The notes under the pieces are model-generated. The model was not told where the DNA came from, made no database searches, and worked only from the letters and a program-made list of their open reading frames with translations. From JAWKWH01 sp963669455 (GTDB lineage: Bacteria > Pseudomonadota > Alphaproteobacteria > Rhizobiales > Rhizobiaceae), in NCBI GenBank assembly GCA_963669455.1, contig OY770026.1:806001-870000 (forward strand): a stretch of 64,000 bases of DNA, read 5' to 3'. Each line of letters starts with the position of its first letter. Position 1 is the stretch's first letter. Shown one piece after another: positions 59,672 to 64,000 of this stretch. The position numbers and the translations under genes were made by a program.

Positions 59672-61104
59672 ACGCTAATATCTTACCGCTTGACCCAGGC
59701 GCGGCGCCGAAATCACTAAATCGGCCGGATCAGAAAAATGTGCCTGACGATCAGTTTTCTCAACTGCTCTCATCCAAAGACAAAGCAGAGCCGAAAAATA
59801 AGACGCCGGCTACTGAAAAAAATACAGTCAAAGCCGGATTCCGGCCGGGTGAATTCCAAAAAACCAGAGAACGCCCCTCAGATGCGGTGGATGATCAGGA
59901 TGAGATGGCCGATGAATTGCCGGCTAAAGATGCCGGCATGCATCTCGATATCGAGGTGGGTTTCATGGGTAAGCCGGATTCACCTCTGACAAGGATTGAC
60001 GATCATCGGCACAAAGGATTTGCCAAAGGGCTTAGCGGCGATGCGGTATCGGAAAAAACCGCGCCAAAGATCAAGACCGATGGGCTCGTTCCGGCTGATC
60101 AACCGGTGATGAATGTAGCAAGTGTTTCCGTTGCAAAGGCGGATGTGAAACGCAGTTCGGCCGGTGATGACGGCAAGGCGCCTGCCGATCCGCGTGGGCA
60201 GCTGAAGGTGGCAAATGATGGCGCCTTGAATCAAATGCCGTCTTCGCCTGCGAAAGCCGCACCACCTGGCAATGCACTGTCTGATCCTGCCGGCGGCCAG
60301 CTATTGCCCGGTGCAGAACGTGCAACCAGACCTGCCAGTGCCGCCAGTGCAAATAAGGTGGCTATCGAAACTGCAAATTTGGCTTCTAATCCGGGCAATC
60401 TGCCTGCCGGGGCGACAAATGTATCCGGTGGCAAGTCAACAGGAAGTGCCGGCCTGAAAGAAATTCCATCTGTCTTGTCACAGATCCGGTCCGGTTCGGC
60501 AGCCGTCCCGGATGCGAAAGACGGGACATCTGAACCGTTGCGGAAAACTGCAGATGGGCAGGTTGATGGTTTGGATGGCCAAAGCTCGACACGGCCGGAT
60601 CCGGCGACTTCATCGCTGCTGACAGCTATCCGGCAAAACAGCAACTGGTCCCGCCATGTCGCCGAGGCAAGTGCTGCCCGCTGGGTTGACGTGTCGCCGA
60701 AGGATGGGATGAGCCAGCAAAATCTGCGGCTTCAATTACATCCCGCCGAGCTTGGCGCCGTGACCGCGACAATCCGGATGAGCGGGGATCGCCTGTCGGT
60801 ATCGTTACGTGTGGAAAACGACGAGACGTTGCAAAAGCTGGCCCAGGACAAGCAGATTATTCAGAACACATTGCGCAGTCTGGGATTTCAGATCGACGAA
60901 ATATCCATCACCGGCGGCCAACAGGATCAAACGGCTGGCGGGCAGAATGGAGATCGCGGTCAGCATCATACGGGCGTTCGTGACGGCGACCGCGACGGCG
61001 GTCGTGATGGAAGGAATGGTTTCATTGAGGGGCAACAGAAGCAGAAAAGCGAACGGGAAAACGATGATGGCGATGAAGATTCTGCTTCCGGTATTTATAT
61101 CTAG
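59668..61104 (+). CDS. fliK: Flagellar hook-length control protein FliK (rhizobial 'MotD')
   Basis: 478 residues. Low-complexity, disordered N-terminal 320 residues rich in Ala/Gly/Pro/Asp, then the conserved hook-length domain 'LRLQLHPAELGAVTATIRMSGDRLSVSLRVEN' and 'LRSLGFQIDEISI', and a Gly/Asp/Arg-rich tail. Molecular ruler that switches FlhB specificity. Place after motC matches the gene first called motD in Sinorhizobium. Overlaps the next gene by 41 bases. Confidence 0.9.
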   Translation: MNANILPLDPGAAPKSLNRPDQKNVPDDQFSQLLSSKDKAEPKNKTPATEKNTVKAGFRPGEFQKTRERPSDAVDDQDEMADELPAKDAGMHLDIEVGFMGKPDSPLTRIDDHRHKGFAKGLSGDAVSEKTAPKIKTDGLVPADQPVMNVASVSVAKADVKRSSAGDDGKAPADPRGQLKVANDGALNQMPSSPAKAAPPGNALSDPAGGQLLPGAERATRPASAASANKVAIETANLASNPGNLPAGATNVSGGKSTGSAGLKEIPSVLSQIRSGSAAVPDAKDGTSEPLRKTADGQVDGLDGQSSTRPDPATSSLLTAIRQNSNWSRHVAEASAARWVDVSPKDGMSQQNLRLQLHPAELGAVTATIRMSGDRLSVSLRVENDETLQKLAQDKQIIQNTLRSLGFQIDEISITGGQQDQTAGGQNGDRGQHHTGVRDGDRDGGRDGRNGFIEGQQKQKSERENDDGDEDSASGIYI

Positions 61105-61633
61105 CGTCCTTTCTGCCGCAGGTGCCTACGCGAAAGACAATCCGTGCGAGCGTGAAATCCTGGCTGCCTCATCGCGTCACAACATTCCTCTCGGCGTTCT
61201 TTATTCAATCGGTCTGACGGAGACCGGGCGCAAGGGAAGCCTTCAGCCCTATGCCTTGAATATTGCTGGCAAGGCGGTATTTGCAAAGTCGCGCCTTGAA
61301 GCCAAGCGGGCATTCAGGGAAGCGAAATCCCAAGGCAAAAACTTGATTGATCTTGGATGCATGCAGATCAATCACCACTATCATGCGGAGAATTTTCGCA
61401 ACCTCGATGAGATGCTCGATCCGGCAGCCAATGTCGAATATGCCGCCCGGTTTCTTTTGCGGTTGAAACGCAAACACCGGATGTGGACGCTTGCGGTGGC
61501 GCGTTATCACGCGGGACCGAACAATGATGCGGCGCAGAAAAAATATGTTTGCAGGGTGATTGCGAATATGGTGGCGACCGGCTTTGGAAAATGGACCGCA
61601 AAGGCAAGGTCTTTTTGCAGATCATCGTCATAG
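61064..61633 (+). CDS. Lytic transglycosylase
   Basis: 189 residues from ATG 61064 (other Met codons at 61067 and 61073). Signal peptide, then an SLT domain with catalytic Glu in 'LYSIGLTETGRKG', 'LGCMQINHHYH' and 'ANVEYAARFLLRLK', 'AVARYHAGPNN'. Cuts peptidoglycan to let the rod or hook pass. The gene begins inside the 3' end of fliK, an arrangement also seen in related flagellar loci. Confidence 0.9.
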   Translation: MMAMKILLPVFISSVLSAAGAYAKDNPCEREILAASSRHNIPLGVLYSIGLTETGRKGSLQPYALNIAGKAVFAKSRLEAKRAFREAKSQGKNLIDLGCMQINHHYHAENFRNLDEMLDPAANVEYAARFLLRLKRKHRMWTLAVARYHAGPNNDAAQKKYVCRVIANMVATGFGKWTAKARSFCRSSS

Positions 61634-61850
61634 CGCGATCGTTAAAAGACCCTTACCTGTAGCCAGCGGGAATGATGTAAATTACTTCAATTAGAGATTG
61701 CAGTTTGAGCGCTGATTTTTGAATAATTAAATTAATTCAACTAGATAACGATAGCTATATTTCGCATGCTGTTTCTGGCCATTGCCAGCGAATCGCGTTT
61801 ACCCGTATCGTAATAGGTGGCGGTGTGACAGCTGATTCGGGAGACATGAC
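61634..61850 (+). promoter_or_regulatory. AT-rich promoter region of rem
   Basis: 217 bases, AT-rich at 61670-61770, with the palindrome AATTAAATTAATT near 61725-61738. In Sinorhizobium the rem promoter is the target of VisNR; this is the corresponding site. GGGAGACATGAC precedes the start. Confidence 0.45.
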
Positions 61851-62525
61851 ATGATTGTCATCGTTGATGAACGCGATATGGTCACACAGGGCTATGCATC
61901 GCTCTTTGATCGTGAAGGATTCTCAAGTGCCGGGTTCAAAGTCGACGAGTTCGACGATTGGATTAGTAGTGCTGGCAATGAGGATTTGAGTTCCGTTGGT
62001 GCCTGTTTGATCGGGCAAGACGAGATGGAGCGGATATCGCCCAAGACAGTGCGTGCAAAAATAAATGCTCCGGTGATAGCGCTGGTCGAGCGCAGTTCGC
62101 TGGAAAATACACTTAGCCTGTTTGAACGCGGCGCCGATGACGTCGTGCGCAAGCCGGTGCATGTTCGCGAGATACTTGCGCGCATTTCAGCTATCCGCTG
62201 CCGCTCGCCTGAAAAAGACAATTCCATGACATTGGGTGAGATGAAAGTCTTCTTCGATGGGCGCGACCCCGAAGTTGCCGGCGAGCAGTTTCCCCTGCCT
62301 CGCCGTGAGAGGCGTATTCTTGAATATCTTGCTTCGATTGACGGACGGCGGGCGACCAAAGCGCAGATATTCGATGCCATCTATGGTGTTTTCGAATCCG
62401 GCGTCGAAGAAAACGTTGTCGAAAGCCACATCAGCAAACTCCGTAAGAAATTGAGGTCCGTGCTTGGTTCGGACCCGATCGATTCCAAACGGTTCCTTGG
62501 GTATCGCTTGCTGAGAGAAGCCTAG
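61851..62525 (+). CDS. rem: Rem-type response regulator (OmpR family) controlling motility
   Basis: 224 residues. N-terminal receiver-like domain (about 1-115) with Asp/Glu pocket 'VDERD' and a 'RKPVH' lysine, but the usual phosphorylated Asp appears replaced ('ACLIGQDEM', Gly55). C-terminal winged helix (about 125-222) with 'LPRRERRILEYLASIDGRRATKAQIF' and 'VVESHISKLRKKLRSVL'. No kinase is adjacent. Length, place between fliK and flgE, and orphan nature match Rem, the activator of class III flagellar genes in Sinorhizobium. Stop is TAG of TAGAGCGG. Confidence 0.88.
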   Translation: MIVIVDERDMVTQGYASLFDREGFSSAGFKVDEFDDWISSAGNEDLSSVGACLIGQDEMERISPKTVRAKINAPVIALVERSSLENTLSLFERGADDVVRKPVHVREILARISAIRCRSPEKDNSMTLGEMKVFFDGRDPEVAGEQFPLPRRERRILEYLASIDGRRATKAQIFDAIYGVFESGVEENVVESHISKLRKKLRSVLGSDPIDSKRFLGYRLLREA

Positions 62526-62621
62526 AGCGGCTGTTCTCGGGGGCGGCTGTGTCCGATGCGTGAGCTTCGGGCAAGGTTGGTTCGCTAGAATACTCGTGAG
62601 ATCAAATGTGAGGATCTGTTT

Positions 62622-63878
62622 ATGAGTTTGTACAATCTGATGAGAACGAGCGTCTCCGGCATGAGTGCTCAAGCCAATCGACTGTCGACCGTCGCCGACA
62701 ATATCGCCAATTCCGACACCGTTGGATACAAGCGCAAAAGTATTGCTTTTTCGACGCTTGTCGTTCCTGGAACCAAGGCTCAATACAACCCTGGCAGCGT
62801 CGTCACCACGGTGCGCGAAGCGATCAGTCTGCAAGGGGTGCTTAACCCAACGTCTTCGTCTACCGATCTTGCAATTGATGGTGACGGGTTTTTTATCGTC
62901 CATGACAGTGACGGTTCCCCGTTTCTTACAAGGGCGGGATCCTTCGTTCCCGATGACGAGGGCCGGCTGGTCAATGCGGCAGGCCAGTATCTCACTGGAT
63001 ACAGCTATGCAAACGGCATCCCGAGCGCTGTTGCCAATGGTTTTGAAGGCCTGGAAATGGTGACCATAAACAACACCGACCTGGCTGCGACACCGTCGAC
63101 CTTTGGCGAGTTTGTTGCCAACCTTCCACAAGCCGCAGATATTGTGACGGGAGATACACCATCGTCCAATCTGGCCACGACGGATTTCACGCAAAAATCC
63201 TCGATGGTTGTGCATGATAATTTTGGCGGCCGGGTCGTTCTCGATGTCTATTTCACCAAAACTGCGGCAAATACCTGGGAAGTGGCAGTCTACAATCAGG
63301 CCGATGCGGCCCCTGATACGAGCTTTCCTTATGCCAGCGGGGCGATGGCCACGACGACCCTGACTTTTGATCCGGCCAATGGGCGGCTTGCTACTGCCAG
63401 TTCGACCCAAATCGCATTTGCGGTGCCTGATGGTGTAACCGTCGACGTCGACTTGTCCGAAATGACACAGTTGGCCACCGACTACATGGTTATTGCGACC
63501 GATGTGAACGGCAATCCGCCGGCATTTGTCGAGTCTATATCCATAGCAGAAGATGGCACGATTTATGCCAGTTACGACAATGGTAGTCTTCAGCCGCTTT
63601 ACCGTATCCCGATTGCCACGGTGATGAGTCCTGATCTTCTTCAGGCCCATTCCGGAAACACCTATACCCAGGGAACGGATTCGGGCGACATTCAGATCGG
63701 CTTCCCCGCTGATGGTGACCGGGGCCGGGTCCTGTCCGGCAGGCTTGAAGCATCCAATGTGGATATCGCGGATGAATTGACCTCGATGATCCAATCGCAA
63801 CGAAGCTATACGGCCAATTCCAAAGTGTTTCAGACAGGGTCCGATCTCATGGACGTTCTGGTTAATCTTAAGCGATAG
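62622..63878 (+). CDS. flgE: Flagellar hook protein FlgE
   Basis: 418 residues. N-terminal 'MRTSVSGMSAQANRLSTVADNIANSDTVGYKRK', a large central hook domain, and C-terminal 'LEASNVDIADELTSMIQSQRSYTANSKVFQTGSDLMDVLVNLKR'. Polymerises into the hook; exported before the FliK/FlhB switch. Promoter probably in the 96-base gap after rem, consistent with Rem control. Confidence 0.96.
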   Translation: MSLYNLMRTSVSGMSAQANRLSTVADNIANSDTVGYKRKSIAFSTLVVPGTKAQYNPGSVVTTVREAISLQGVLNPTSSSTDLAIDGDGFFIVHDSDGSPFLTRAGSFVPDDEGRLVNAAGQYLTGYSYANGIPSAVANGFEGLEMVTINNTDLAATPSTFGEFVANLPQAADIVTGDTPSSNLATTDFTQKSSMVVHDNFGGRVVLDVYFTKTAANTWEVAVYNQADAAPDTSFPYASGAMATTTLTFDPANGRLATASSTQIAFAVPDGVTVDVDLSEMTQLATDYMVIATDVNGNPPAFVESISIAEDGTIYASYDNGSLQPLYRIPIATVMSPDLLQAHSGNTYTQGTDSGDIQIGFPADGDRGRVLSGRLEASNVDIADELTSMIQSQRSYTANSKVFQTGSDLMDVLVNLKR

Positions 63879-63886
63879 GATTTTTT

Positions 63887-63955
63887 ATGTGGCTGTCTAA
63901 CAGTCTAGGCGGCCTGAAATTCCGGAGGCGGGGCATGACAGCCCCGTGGAAATAG
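63887..63955 (+). CDS. Possible 22-codon leader ORF before flgK
   Basis: ATG 63887 with AGGA seven bases upstream, ending TAG at 63955, one base before the flgK ATG. The product is basic and unlike any family I know. It contains the GGGGC/GCCCC hairpin near 63930-63946. Could couple or tune translation of flgK; could also be chance. Confidence 0.35.
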   Translation: MWLSNSLGGLKFRRRGMTAPWK

Positions 63956-63956
63956 G

Positions 63957-64000
63957 ATGTCTCTTACAACCGCGCTCAATATCGCACAAACGTCGCTGCT
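63957..64000 (+). CDS. flgK: Flagellar hook-associated protein FlgK (5' end only)
   Basis: Only 14 codons are visible before the right edge. 'SLTTALNIAQTSL' matches the FlgK N-terminus, and flgE-flgK is the expected order. The rest is outside the window. Confidence 0.8.
   Translation, partial: MSLTTALNIAQTSL

Noticed and set aside
62187..63800. 537-codon open frame on the minus strand opposite rem and flgE
   Set aside because: It lies wholly antisense to two well-recognised genes, has the basic Arg/His/Gly composition typical of shadow frames, and shows no family motif.
1..64000. CRISPR array, tRNA or rRNA genes, prophage, transposase genes
   Set aside because: Looked for on both strands; no regularly spaced direct repeats, cloverleaf arms, rRNA signatures or mobile-element enzymes were recognised.

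Overview
This 64 kb window comes from an alphaproteobacterium of the order Hyphomicrobiales (Rhizobiales). The basis is the flagellar/motility cluster: MotC and MotE, the orphan regulator Rem, the DUF1217 protein, a FliK ('MotD') next to motBC, and an order close to the one I know from Sinorhizobium, Agrobacterium and Brucella. The fsa-priA-atpHAGDC neighbourhood and the Lys/Ala-rich N-terminal tail on AtpD agree with this. I see no tRNA, rRNA, CRISPR array, prophage or transposase gene.

Left third (1-26 kb): housekeeping genes, mostly on the minus strand. In order these are an RND efflux pump (permease cut by the left edge, plus adaptor), pgk, pncA, an Uup-type ABC-F ATPase with a thiamine pyrophosphokinase, a lipoprotein M48 protease, purEK, two DUF465 genes, acs, a TetR/sterol-desaturase-family operon, yggS, leuS-lptE, a hybrid sensor kinase with two receivers, fsa and priA. 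Middle (26-34 kb): the F1 part of ATP synthase (atpHAGDC), flanked by small uncharacterised membrane or secreted proteins and a small J-domain-like protein.

Right half (33.9-64 kb): the motility locus. A LuxR-type regulator and a diguanylate cyclase come first. The minus-strand block is an unknown gene, flhB, fliG, fliN, fliM and motA. Across a divergent control region with a large inverted repeat, the plus-strand block is DUF1217, flgF, fliI, an unknown gene, flgB, flgC, fliE, flgG, flgA, flgI, motE, flgH, fliL, fliP, two flagellins, fliF, a FliH-like gene, motB, motC, fliK, a lytic transglycosylase, rem, flgE and the start of flgK. Together these supply the MS ring, C ring/switch, part of the export apparatus, rod, P and L rings, stator, hook and filament. 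FlhA, FliQ, FliR, FlgD and FlgL are not in the window.

Three things stand out. (1) A tandem duplication runs from the fliP 3' end through a flagellin to the fliF 5' end. It made the two flagellins and left an in-frame FliF'-'FliP chimeric mini-ORF between them. (2) Two families of intergenic mosaic repeats with CTAGAGCG-type ends occur at nine or more places. Some are nested, one sits in only one copy of the flagellin duplication, and their ends repeatedly coincide with stop codons of neighbouring genes. (3) The motA/flgF divergent region carries a 20-bp near-perfect inverted repeat.
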